A stretch of DNA of 64,000 nucleotides from Kitasatospora kifunensis. GTDB lineage: Bacteria; Actinomycetota; Actinomycetes; Streptomycetales; Streptomycetaceae. Numbering within the stretch: the first letter of the stretch is position 1; each line of letters opens with the position of its first letter. Positions 56,478-64,000 of this stretch are shown here, in pieces. The position numbers and the translations under genes are program-made. Below the pieces are notes generated by a model. It searched no databases. It was given only the letters and a program-made list of their open reading frames with translations, and was not told the origin of the DNA. Location: positions 6,200,001 to 6,264,000 of the forward strand of contig NZ_JACHJV010000001.1 in NCBI RefSeq assembly GCF_014203855.1, given 5' to 3'.

Positions 56478-59072
56478 TTACCGTCGCCCCGCGCTCGCCG
56501 CCAGCGGCTGCTCGCGCAGCAGGGCCCGGCCCGGCAGGGCCGTTGCGGCCATGCTCAGGAGCACCACACCGCCGACGACCGGCAGCGCCAGCTCCAGCGG
56601 GACGTACGGCCCGGAGCCGGTCAGGCCGTGGGTGATCGGGACCAGGGTCGCCCAGGCGATCGCGCCGCCGATCAGCAGGCCGGTGCCCGACACCAGCAGT
56701 GCCTCCCAGCGGAACATGCCACGCACCTGGCGCCGGGTGGTACCGGAGAGCCGGAGCAGACCGACCTCGCGGCGGCGGTCCAGCACCGTCATCACCAGGG
56801 TGTTCGCCGCCGCCACCGCCGCGAACCCGCCCAGCACGCCGGCCATCACGGTGTTCGCCCAGGTGCTGAGCTCCTGGTCGTGGTCGGCGGCAGCGACGTA
56901 CCCAGCCGCGTCCGTCACGGTGACCGGGACGCCGTCGCCGAGCCGCGCCAACGCGGCGGCCACCGCCGCCCGGTCGGCCCCGGGGGCGTCGCTGACCAGC
57001 ACCTTGCTGTCGTAGCCGGTGGTGACGTGGCCGACCAGCGCGGCGTGCGGCAGCAGCAACTCGCCCAGGCCCAGGCCGCGTTGGTAGACGGCCACCACCG
57101 TGGGCCGGACCGCCGTGCCGTCGCCGAGCTGCATCGGGAGGTGGTCGCCGACCTTGACCTTCATCGCGTCGGCCACGATCGTGTCGACGGCGACCACATC
57201 GGTGCCGCTGCCGGTGCCGCTGCCGGGGGCCAGCCCACTCAGCGAGCCGTCCCGCACCCCGAGGTTCAGCACCTTGGACGGGTCGCCGGTGACGCCCAGC
57301 ACGGACGCCGTGTTCAGCGTGTCGCCCGAGCGCAGCACCGCTCCGGCCTGTAGCACCCCGACGGCCTGCGCCACCCCGGGCACCTGCCCGGCCCGCGCGG
57401 CGGTGTCCACCGGCAGGCCGGGACCGGCCGAACCGATGACCTGGTCGGCCACCATCCCGGCGCGCACCTGCGCGGCCGAGACGTGCTTGAGGCTGCTGCC
57501 CATCACCAGCAGGGTGCCGCAGAACGCGGTGACCATCACGATCGGGGTGATCGCCGAGGCCAGCCGGCGGGCGTTGGCCCGGGAGTTGTCGGCGGCCAGC
57601 GAGCCGGCGGCACCGGCCGGGCGGGTGCGCAGCGGCAGGCCGAACACGGTGGTGGCCAGGTGGGCCACCAGCGGGCCGAGCAGCCCCATCGCCAACAGGA
57701 AGCACATCACCATGCCGAGCGCGGTGTTGGCGGCGGCCAGCCCGCTCTGTCCGGTGGTCAGCGCGGCCAGTACGGACGCGCCGGCCAGCGCCAGCGTGCC
57801 GATCGTGGTGCGGAACCAGCCCAGCCGGGCGCGCTCGACGGCGCTCTCGCCCAGAGCCTGGCTCGGGCGCAGCTTCGCCGGGCGGCGCGCGCCGAGGTAG
57901 CCGGCCAGCAGGGCGGAGAGCAGACCGGTGCCGGTGGCCGCGAGCATCGGGATCGGGCCCACGGAGAGCGACAGGCCCGGCGGCACCGCGTCGTGCGAGA
58001 CCAACTGCGCGAACCACCAGTGCGCCAGGCCCAGGCCGGGCAGGATGCCGAGCACCCCGGCCGCCGGCGCGAGCAGCATCGCCTCGGTGGCGATGGTGCG
58101 GCGGATCTGGCGCGGGGTCGCGCCGATCGCCCGCAGCAGCGCGAACTCACGGGCCCGCTGGTTGGTGGCCAGCGCGACGGTGCCCATCACCACGAAGATC
58201 GCCGTCATCGCCGCGATGCCGCCGAAGTTGGCACCGAGCGCGATCAGCACCACGTTGGACTGGAGCAACAACGGCTGCTCGATGGTCGCGCGGGCGTCGC
58301 CGGTGAACACCTTGGCCTGGCCACCGACCGCCTGGCGCACCTGGTCGGCCAGTTCCTTGGCCGAGACGCCGGGGCGCGGCTGGACGGCGATCGCGTCGAT
58401 GCGCCCGGGGTGGCCGGAGAGCTGCCCGGCCAGCGCGTCGGTGAACCAGGCGCTGGCCGCCCCGGCCCGGGGGTCGGCCAGCCCCGCGATGCGGTAACTG
58501 CCGCTGCCGGTCGGTGCGGTGAGGGTGACCCGGTCGCCGACGGCCAGGTGCGCGGCCCGCGCGGTCGCGGCGTCCAGCACCACCTCGCCGACCCCGGGGG
58601 CCCGGCCCTCGGCGAGCACGCCGCCGTCGGTACCGCCCGCACCGTTCGTACCCGGCTGCGCGCCCTGGACGGTCAGGCCGGCGCTGGCGAAGCCGTGCGC
58701 GGTGAGCACCGGCGCGCCGGCCCCGGTGGCCTGGACCGGGAAGGCCAGATCGGGCAGGGCCGCCGCGACCCCGGGCAGTGCGGCCAGGCGGTTGGCCAAC
58801 GCCGCGTCCACCCGGGCCCGATCGGGCAGCGGGGTGCTCTCGGTGGACGTGTCGCCCTTGCCGCGGTGCACGGTGATCTTCGCGGACGGGTCGGCGGCCA
58901 CCACCACCGGCGCGTTCGCGTACCGGACGGGGGCGAGGTGGACGGTCACCCCGGTCTGCAGCAGCAGGCCGCAGGCGGTGATCACCGTGCTGGCGAGCAG
59001 CAGGGCGACGAAGCTGCCGACGAAGGAGGAGGGTCGAAAACGCACGGCGGCGCGCGCCAGGCCGTTCATCAT
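56478..59072 (-). CDS. FtsX/MacB-type ABC transporter permease
   Basis: 864 residues with two FtsX-like blocks. An N-terminal helix (FVALLLASTVITACGLLLQ) and extracytoplasmic domain precede a three-helix FtsX core (~250-400, ATNQRAREFALLRAIGATPRQIRR), middle helices, a second large outer domain, and a C-terminal FtsX core (TVLDRRREVGLLRLSGTTRRQVRG). ATG 59072 overlaps the ATPase stop by 4 bp. Such pairs export lipids, peptides or sense antimicrobials. Substrate unknown. Confidence 0.93.
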   Translation of the reverse strand: MMNGLARAAVRFRPSSFVGSFVALLLASTVITACGLLLQTGVTVHLAPVRYANAPVVVAADPSAKITVHRGKGDTSTESTPLPDRARVDAALANRLAALPGVAAALPDLAFPVQATGAGAPVLTAHGFASAGLTVQGAQPGTNGAGGTDGGVLAEGRAPGVGEVVLDAATARAAHLAVGDRVTLTAPTGSGSYRIAGLADPRAGAASAWFTDALAGQLSGHPGRIDAIAVQPRPGVSAKELADQVRQAVGGQAKVFTGDARATIEQPLLLQSNVVLIALGANFGGIAAMTAIFVVMGTVALATNQRAREFALLRAIGATPRQIRRTIATEAMLLAPAAGVLGILPGLGLAHWWFAQLVSHDAVPPGLSLSVGPIPMLAATGTGLLSALLAGYLGARRPAKLRPSQALGESAVERARLGWFRTTIGTLALAGASVLAALTTGQSGLAAANTALGMVMCFLLAMGLLGPLVAHLATTVFGLPLRTRPAGAAGSLAADNSRANARRLASAITPIVMVTAFCGTLLVMGSSLKHVSAAQVRAGMVADQVIGSAGPGLPVDTAARAGQVPGVAQAVGVLQAGAVLRSGDTLNTASVLGVTGDPSKVLNLGVRDGSLSGLAPGSGTGSGTDVVAVDTIVADAMKVKVGDHLPMQLGDGTAVRPTVVAVYQRGLGLGELLLPHAALVGHVTTGYDSKVLVSDAPGADRAAVAAALARLGDGVPVTVTDAAGYVAAADHDQELSTWANTVMAGVLGGFAAVAAANTLVMTVLDRRREVGLLRLSGTTRRQVRGMFRWEALLVSGTGLLIGGAIAWATLVPITHGLTGSGPYVPLELALPVVGGVVLLSMAATALPGRALLREQPLAASAGRR

Positions 59073-59938
59073 GCCGCCACCACCGAGTTGTAGCCGGTGC
59101 CGACGTTCATGCCCGCGCCGGTGCCCGCGCCGGTGCCCGTGACGGCGGCCGTCAGGCTGAGCATCCGGGCGGCCACCGCGCCGGGGTCGGGGCGGGTGAG
59201 CGAGTCCACCAACTGACCGTCCGCCAGGAACAGCACCTGGTCGGCATGGGAGGCGGCCACCGCGTCATGGGTGACCATGACCACGGTCGCGCCGAGCTCG
59301 TCCACCGCCTGGCGCAGCAGGCCGAGCACCTCCAGCGCGGTGCGGGTGTCCAGCGCGCCGGTCGGCTCGTCGGCGAAGACCACCTCGGGGTTGGTGATCA
59401 GCGCCCGGGCTATCGCCACCCGCTGCTGCTGCCCGCCGGACAGCTCCCCGGGGCGCCGCCTGCCGTGCTCGGCCAGGCCGACCCGGGCCAGCAGCTCCTG
59501 CGCCCGGCGACGGTCCTGCCGCACGCCGGCGAGCCGCTGCGGCAGCAGCACGTTCGCCTGCACGGTGAGCGAGGGGAGCAGGTTGAAGGACTGGAAGATG
59601 AAGCCGATCCGGCTGCGGCGCAGCATGGTCAGCCGGTTCTCGCTCAGGCCGGTCAGCTCGGTGCCGCCCAGCAGCACCTGGCCCGCATCCGCCCGGTCCA
59701 GCCCGGCCGCGCACTGCAGGAAGGTGCTCTTGCCCGAGCCGGAGGGGCCCATCACGGCGGTGAAACTCCCGTGCGGCAGCGCGACGTCGATGCCGCGCAG
59801 CGCCTGCACGGCCTGCTCGCCCCGACCGTAGCTGCGCCGTACTCCGCGCAGCTCGACCGCGAACGGTGAGGCCGCGGGGGCGGGCGACGAGGACGGGGCG
59901 GAGACGTGACGAGGGCGGCGGCCTTCGCGCGGTGCCAT
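59069..59938 (-). CDS. ABC transporter ATP-binding protein (LolD/MacB type)
   Basis: 289 residues: Walker A GPSGSGKST, Q-loop GFIFQSFNLLPSLT, signature LSGGQQQRVAIARAL, Walker B VVFADEPTGALD, switch VTHDAVAA. The extra NLLP loop and short length fit FtsX-coupled ATPases. C-terminal GTGAGTGAGMNVGTG comes from short repeats. ATG 59938 with GGAAGG upstream; first gene of the two-gene operon. Confidence 0.94.
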   Translation of the reverse strand: MAPREGRRPRHVSAPSSSPAPAASPFAVELRGVRRSYGRGEQAVQALRGIDVALPHGSFTAVMGPSGSGKSTFLQCAAGLDRADAGQVLLGGTELTGLSENRLTMLRRSRIGFIFQSFNLLPSLTVQANVLLPQRLAGVRQDRRRAQELLARVGLAEHGRRRPGELSGGQQQRVAIARALITNPEVVFADEPTGALDTRTALEVLGLLRQAVDELGATVVMVTHDAVAASHADQVLFLADGQLVDSLTRPDPGAVAARMLSLTAAVTGTGAGTGAGMNVGTGYNSVVAA

Positions 59939-60081
59939 GGGGGTTCCTTCCAGCGCGGGTTTCTGACTCTCTCCACGCTAGGAATTCGCGCTTGGATCAA
60001 CCATGGTGGTCGCCTGTGTCTTGGGGGTGGGGGTAACCCCACCCATGAGTGGGGTTGCCCCCACCCCGACCTGCCCTTTCG

Positions 60082-60155
60082 GGCACTCGGAGACTCCGGC
60101 ACTCAGAGACTCCGGCACTCAGAGACCCCGGCACTCGGAGACTCGGGCACTCGGG
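60082..60155. repeat. 16-bp minisatellite, about five copies
   Basis: Unit GGCACTCGGAGACTCC with variants CAGAGACTCC and CAGAGACCCC, copies starting 60082, 60098, 60114, 60130 and a partial fifth. It lies 18 bp beyond the stop of the S4-domain gene on the minus strand. Confidence 0.9.
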
Positions 60156-60172
60156 CGCTCAAGCCTGCCGGC

Positions 60173-60556
60173 TCAGGAGCCGGGCCGCCCGAAGAGCTGC
60201 TCCAGCGCCCGGCGGTCGCGCTTGGTCGGGCGCCCGGCGCCGTGGTCGCGCACGGCCACCGGGGCGAGGCCCTGGGAGGCGGGACGCGGCGGGCTGTTGT
60301 CGACGTAGCACTCGATGGCGACCGAGGCGCCCACCCGCTTGTTGATCACCCGCGAGACCACGACCACCCGGCCCCAGTCCTCCTGCCGCACCCGTACCTC
60401 GTCGCCGACCCGCACCGGAGAGGCCGGCTTGACCCGCTCACCGTTCACCCGCACGTGCCCGGCGCGGCACGCGGCGGCGGCGAGGGAGCGGGTTTTGGCC
60501 AGTCGCACCGACCAGATCCAACTGTCGACCCGCGCGGTGCCTTCGTCTACGCCCAT
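60173..60556 (-). CDS. S4-domain RNA-binding protein, Hsp15-like
   Basis: 127 residues. S4 fold: RVDSWIWSVRLAKTRSLAAA, CRAGHVRVNGERVKPASPV, VGDEVRVRQ, then a basic C-terminus RPTKRDRRALEQLFGR. Hsp15 rescues stalled 50S subunits carrying nascent chain. ATG 60556. Standalone gene. Confidence 0.92.
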   Translation of the reverse strand: MGVDEGTARVDSWIWSVRLAKTRSLAAAACRAGHVRVNGERVKPASPVRVGDEVRVRQEDWGRVVVVSRVINKRVGASVAIECYVDNSPPRPASQGLAPVAVRDHGAGRPTKRDRRALEQLFGRPGS

Positions 60557-60858
60557 ACCCAGACTCTAAGACCTTTGCGCAGCGTGGTGAGTCGTGTCGC
60601 GGTAGTCGCAGCGGTGCGGATCCATCGACTTTCCAAGCCCTACCTGGTGTCACTGATCGGTCACTATTGGCTTGATTTCGAGTAGGGGTACGATTACCGT
60701 ATGTATAGTTGCCTTAGGCAACCAGCCTGTGGGGGCGGGGACGCAGTGTGACCCCGCCCGACATGGCGGACCGTCAGACCCGGCCGCCAGCAAGGACCTA
60801 ACGACCGGTCGAAGGGAGCGCGGAATCCGCGCGCCGACCGCAGAAGGGATTAGCCGCC
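60557..60858 (+). other. 302-bp leader region of the acyl-ligase gene
   Basis: Contains a likely promoter (TTGGCT at 60667, 16 bases, TACGAT) followed by a perfect dyad at 60708-60722. A 16-codon frame (60701-60751, begins MYSCLRQPACGG) lies downstream of the -10 but has no good ribosome site. Remainder has no visible gene. Confidence 0.55.
60708..60722 (+). promoter_or_regulatory. Perfect 6-3-6 palindrome near the acyl-ligase promoter
   Basis: GTTGCCTTAGGCAAC, arms GTTGCC/GGCAAC; about 13 bp downstream of the predicted -10, a position for a repressor. Size fits a MarR-type site; the partial resemblance to actinobacterial iron boxes (TTAGGC) is noted. Confidence 0.65.
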
Positions 60859-62412
60859 ATGCCCGGCGATACCCAGCAGTTCCGCAGTTACGTGGAGGAG
60901 AACCTCGACGCGCTCGCCCAGTGGCCGCAGCGCGAGGCCGTGGTCTACGGGGACCGCCGCCTGAACGCGGGTGACCTGCGCGACCTCGTCTACCGGATGG
61001 CCCGCGCCCTGCTCACCCAGGGGCTGGGCCGCGGCTCGACCGTCACCCTGCTGAGCGGCAACCTGCCCGAGACGCTGGCCGCCCGCTACGCGGCCAACCT
61101 GATCGGCTGCACGATCAACCACCTCTACAACAAGCTGTCGGTGGAGGTGCAGGCCGCGATCGTCGCGGACGTGGAGACCGCGGCCCTGATCGTGGACCCG
61201 CGGTTGGCCGAGCGGGCCGGTGAGCTCCTCGCGCTCACCCCGGTGCCCACCGTCCTGACGCTGGGCGCGGCGACGCTGGGCAAGGACCTGCTGGAGCTGG
61301 CCGCCCAGGAGTCGGCCGAGCCGCTGGCGGGCCTGGCCCGGGCAGAGGACATCGCCACCATCCGGCACACCGGCGGCACCACCGGCCACCCCAAGGGGAT
61401 CTGCAGCACCTTCGGCCAGGGGGCCGCCTTCCGCAACGGGCTGCAGGACTCCGAGGAGGCGGAGGGCGAGGAGAAGGTGGAGCGGCAGCTGGTCTGCACC
61501 ACCCTGGCGCACGCCGCCGGCCACCTGGCCGACCACACCCTGGGCGAGGGCGGCGCCGTCGTCCTGCTGGACGACTTCGACCCCGCCGAGGTGCTCGCCA
61601 CCATCGAGCGGGAGCGGATCACCCGGCTCTTCGTGCTGCCGCCGCTGATGTACCAGCTGCTGGACCACCCGGACTCCAAGGACGCCGACACCTCCAGCCT
61701 GCGCACCCTGCTCTACGGCGGCTGCCTGGCCTCTCCCGCCCGGTTGGTGGACGCGCTGCGGCGGTTCGGCCCGGTGCTCTTCCAGTTCTACGGCCAGAAC
61801 GAGGCCGGTGGCATCAGCACGCTGTCCGCCGAGGACCACGACCCCGAGCGGCCGGACCGGCTGCGCTCGGCCGGCAAGGTGCTGGACGGGGTGGAGGTGG
61901 AGATCCGCGGCGAGGATGGTCGGGCGCTGCCGGTCGGCGAGCTCGGCGAGATCTGCGTGCGCGCGAACGGCGTGATGCAGGGGTACTGGAAGCAGCCCGA
62001 GCTGACCGCCGAGGTGCTGCGGGACGGCTGGCTGCACACCGGCGACCTCGGCCACTTCGACGAGGACGGCTACCTGACCGTCGTCGACCGGCTGAAGGAC
62101 ATGATCATCGTGGTCGGCGGCCACGTCTACACCTCCGAGTTGGAGGACGCGCTCAACTCCCACCCCCAGGTGCTGCAGTCCGCCGTCTTCGGGGTTCCCG
62201 ACGCCGACCGGATGGAGCAGGTCCACGCGGTGGTGGTGCTCGCGCCGGGCGCCACGGTGGAGGAGCAGGAGCTGCGGGCGATGGTGCGTGAGGAGCGCGG
62301 CGCGATGTACGAGCCGGCTCGGATCACCTTCGCCGACGCGCTGCCGCTCACCGATGTCGGAAAGCCGGACAAGAAGCTGCTGCGCCAGTGGGTGGAGCAG
62401 GCGGCCGTCTGA
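60859..62412 (+). CDS. AMP-forming acyl-CoA/aryl-acid ligase
   Basis: 517 residues of the adenylate-forming (ANL) family. Core motifs: IRHTGGTTGHPKGI (A3), LFQFYGQNEAGG (A5), HTGDLGHFDEDGYLTVVDR (A8/hinge), and catalytic Lys near the end PLTDVGKPDKKLLR (A10). Activates a carboxylic acid as an acyl-AMP. Substrate pocket residues cannot be read by eye. ATG 60859; single gene ended by a strong terminator. Its dyad-bearing leader suggests repression by an acid-sensing regulator. Confidence 0.92.
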   Translation: MPGDTQQFRSYVEENLDALAQWPQREAVVYGDRRLNAGDLRDLVYRMARALLTQGLGRGSTVTLLSGNLPETLAARYAANLIGCTINHLYNKLSVEVQAAIVADVETAALIVDPRLAERAGELLALTPVPTVLTLGAATLGKDLLELAAQESAEPLAGLARAEDIATIRHTGGTTGHPKGICSTFGQGAAFRNGLQDSEEAEGEEKVERQLVCTTLAHAAGHLADHTLGEGGAVVLLDDFDPAEVLATIERERITRLFVLPPLMYQLLDHPDSKDADTSSLRTLLYGGCLASPARLVDALRRFGPVLFQFYGQNEAGGISTLSAEDHDPERPDRLRSAGKVLDGVEVEIRGEDGRALPVGELGEICVRANGVMQGYWKQPELTAEVLRDGWLHTGDLGHFDEDGYLTVVDRLKDMIIVVGGHVYTSELEDALNSHPQVLQSAVFGVPDADRMEQVHAVVVLAPGATVEEQELRAMVREERGAMYEPARITFADALPLTDVGKPDKKLLRQWVEQAAV

Positions 62413-62429
62413 CGGTACGTCAGTGACGT

Positions 62430-62469
62430 GGGCCCCGCCGGGAGTTTCCCGGCGGGGCCCGCGCTTTTT
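62430..62469 (+). terminator. Intrinsic terminator with T tract
   Basis: GGGCCCCGCCGGG (62430-62442) pairs exactly with 62448-62460 around AGTTT, followed by GCGCTTTTT. The most canonical terminator in the window. Confidence 0.92.
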
Positions 62470-62896
62470 CCTCGGGTAAATGCCGGTCGCATTGAGGGCG
62501 TTGGTGTCGGCTGACTCCACTTTCCGGAGGGGGGAGCAGAGTTGCGCGATGTGAAGAGTATCAATGCGTGACGCGCCGTCAGCATTCCGCGATATTCCCC
62601 CGAGGGCTGGATGGTTAACGCTCGGTCAGTAGTCGTGTGCGAAGCGTCGAGGGGTGCAGGTCACCCATGGGGCCGTGCTGACCAGCTCAGTGTTGCCGCA
62701 GGCCGCGCTCCCAGGTTACGGCCAGTCAATCACTGTTTCTCTCAGGTAAACCCAAGGTTGAATCCGGCCTGAGCCCTTGTTTGACCTGACCATGACTGGC
62801 TAACCTCAACGCCAGCCACCCGGACGAACGATGATTCGGGCGGCTGTACCCCCACACTTCGCATGCCCCCGATCCACCAGCCATTGGAGGCAGTTC
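62470..62896. other. Non-coding upstream region of the second S53 gene
   Basis: Less GC-rich than the surroundings, 427 bp with no convincing gene. Inverted halves GGCCAGTCA (62722) and TGACTGGCT (62793) flank the likely promoter of the peptidase; a GGAGG ribosome site is at 62886. Confidence 0.5.
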
Positions 62897-64000
62897 GTGC
62901 TCAGCAACCCCACGGCGACCGGCACTTCCACGTCCGGTACCCCCACCGCCGCCCGCGCTCGCCGTATCGCGCTCGCACTGACCGGGACCGCCGCGCTCGC
63001 GCTCTCCGCATTTGCCACCGCCGGTACGGCCGGTGCCGCCACCACCGCGGCCACCGTCCACAGCAAGGGCGGCACCTCCTGGGTGCGCTCCTGCGCGACG
63101 CTCGCGGCCGGCGACACCATGGCGTGCAACGCGCTGAAGGTCACCAGCGTTGCCCAGCACCTGAGTCCGCTCGGCGTCACCCCGAACGCCGCGCCCTCCG
63201 GCTACGGCCCCAGCGACCTGCGCAGCGCCTACAACCTCCCCGCGAACGGCGGCGCCGGCCAGACCGTGGCCATCGTGGACGCGTACAACGACCCCAACGC
63301 CGAATCCGATCTGGCCGTCTACCGCGCCCAGTTCGGCCTGCCGGCCTGCACCACGGCCAACGGCTGCTTCAAGAAGGTCAGCCAGACCGGCAGCACCACC
63401 AGCCTGCCGGCCAACAACTCGGGCTGGGCGGGGGAGATATCACTCGACCTCGACATGGTCTCGGCGATCGCCCCCAACGCGCACATCATCCTGGTGGAGG
63501 CGAAGACCGCGAGCACGCCCAACCTCGGCACCGCGGTCAACGAGGCGGTCAAGCTGGGCGCCAAGTTCGTCTCCAACAGCTACGGCGGCAGCGAGTCCTC
63601 CTCGGACCCGACGTACGACAGCCAGTACTTCAACCACCCGGGCGTGGCGATCACCGTCTCCGCGGGTGACTCCGGCTACGGGGTCGAGTACCCGGCGGCC
63701 TCGAAGTACGTGACGTCGGTCGGCGGCACCGCGCTGACCAAGGACTCCAGCGCGCGCGGCTGGAGCGAGAGCGTGTGGAACACCAGCAGCACCGAGGGCA
63801 CCGGCTCCGGCTGCTCGGCCTACGACGCCAAGCCCAGCTGGCAGAAGGACACGGGCTGCAGCAACCGCACCGTCGCCGACGTCTCGGCGGTCGCCGACCC
63901 GGCCACCGGTGTCGCGGTCTACCAGACCTACGGCGCCTCCGGCTGGTCGGTCTACGGCGGCACCAGCGTCGCCTCCCCGCTGATCGCCGGTGTCTACGCG
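62897..64000 (+). CDS. Secreted S53-family peptidase (3' truncated by window)
   Basis: 368 codons to the window edge from GTG 62897, with TTGGAGG seven bases upstream. Signal region ~20-47 (ALALTGTAALALSAFATAG). PSDLRSAYNLP is the S53 domain start; active-site Glu/Asp in GEISLDLDMVSAIAPNA, Asp in VSAGDSGYG and nucleophile in YGGTSVASPLIAG. Little pro-domain is present, as in the S53-like actinobacterial group. Related to but distinct from the peptidase at 27231-28607. Confidence 0.9.
   Translation, partial: MLSNPTATGTSTSGTPTAARARRIALALTGTAALALSAFATAGTAGAATTAATVHSKGGTSWVRSCATLAAGDTMACNALKVTSVAQHLSPLGVTPNAAPSGYGPSDLRSAYNLPANGGAGQTVAIVDAYNDPNAESDLAVYRAQFGLPACTTANGCFKKVSQTGSTTSLPANNSGWAGEISLDLDMVSAIAPNAHIILVEAKTASTPNLGTAVNEAVKLGAKFVSNSYGGSESSSDPTYDSQYFNHPGVAITVSAGDSGYGVEYPAASKYVTSVGGTALTKDSSARGWSESVWNTSSTEGTGSGCSAYDAKPSWQKDTGCSNRTVADVSAVADPATGVAVYQTYGASGWSVYGGTSVASPLIAGVYA

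Noticed and set aside
60701..60735. DmdR/IdeR iron box over the GTTGCCTTAGGCAAC dyad
   Set aside because: Only the TTAGGC half resembles the 19-bp iron box; the outer TTAGGT/ACCTAA arms are missing, so it is listed as a generic operator.

Overview
This is a GC-rich, gene-dense window with the codon bias, strong purine-rich ribosome sites and gene families of a streptomycete-type actinomycete (Streptomyces, Kitasatospora or Streptacidiphilus). Typical markers are SAV_915-family and DUF6204-like proteins, XRE/DUF5753 regulators with DUF6879 partners, an ECF sigma/zinc anti-sigma pair, S53 secreted peptidases and a Zur-type zinc regulon. It looks chromosomal and accessory rather than core. I see no rRNA, tRNA, CRISPR array or intact insertion sequence.

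Left part (1-9.3 kb): the end of an MFS exporter converges on a five-gene minus-strand terpenoid operon. In transcription order this is a class I terpene synthase, an E-polyprenyl diphosphate synthase, an archaeal-type geranylgeranyl reductase, a two-cluster ferredoxin and a UbiA-fold protein. An XRE regulator and a damaged DUF6879 pair lie upstream. A GNAT acetyltransferase, CutA and a lone squalene/phytoene-synthase-family enzyme follow.

9.4-20.6 kb: a secreted pierisin/Scabin-type ADP-ribosyltransferase converges on kdpB. KdpB and a 29-codon kdpF are present, but kdpA and kdpC are not, and unrelated genes (DUF2254, a phosphotriesterase-like hydrolase) sit between them. Then come a SAV_915 protein, a FUSC transporter, a diaminopimelate-decarboxylase-like enzyme and a tiny Gly/Asp/Tyr-rich protein. 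The 87 bp starting the upstream region of the decarboxylase gene recurs ungapped (about 79 percent identity) upstream of a small gene at 32.9 kb.

20.7-38.7 kb: ABC exporter, sigma/anti-sigma pair, an MMPL exporter divergent from a TetR regulator across a striking double palindrome, an S53 peptidase, a complete zinc ABC uptake operon with Zur-like boxes, a second SAV_915 gene, a methyltransferase remnant, a 50-residue peptide gene, an APC permease, then a second Zur-like box driving a zinc-free L28 paralog and a CobW-like protein. A 47-residue GroES-tail-like gene and a MarR regulator follow.

39-47 kb: secreted polysaccharide and matrix genes: a small secreted barrel-like protein, a GH8 glucanase/chitosanase with extra domains and a 1.2 kresidue CE18 (Agd3-like) deacetylase.

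47-64 kb: a molbindin, RraA, a lactate-monooxygenase/amidohydrolase unit opposite a MerR regulator, a lipid-linked group (diacylglycerol kinase, alkyl-DHAP-synthase-like oxidase, TetR, glycerol-3-phosphate dehydrogenase), a FtsX/MacB-type ABC system, an S4 RNA-binding protein, an acyl-adenylating ligase and the start of a second S53 peptidase.

A recurrent oddity is short direct repeats spanning or abutting stop codons of many unrelated genes (GGR, kdpB, DUF2254, kdpF, decarboxylase, rraA, and a 67-bp frameshifting one in merR).
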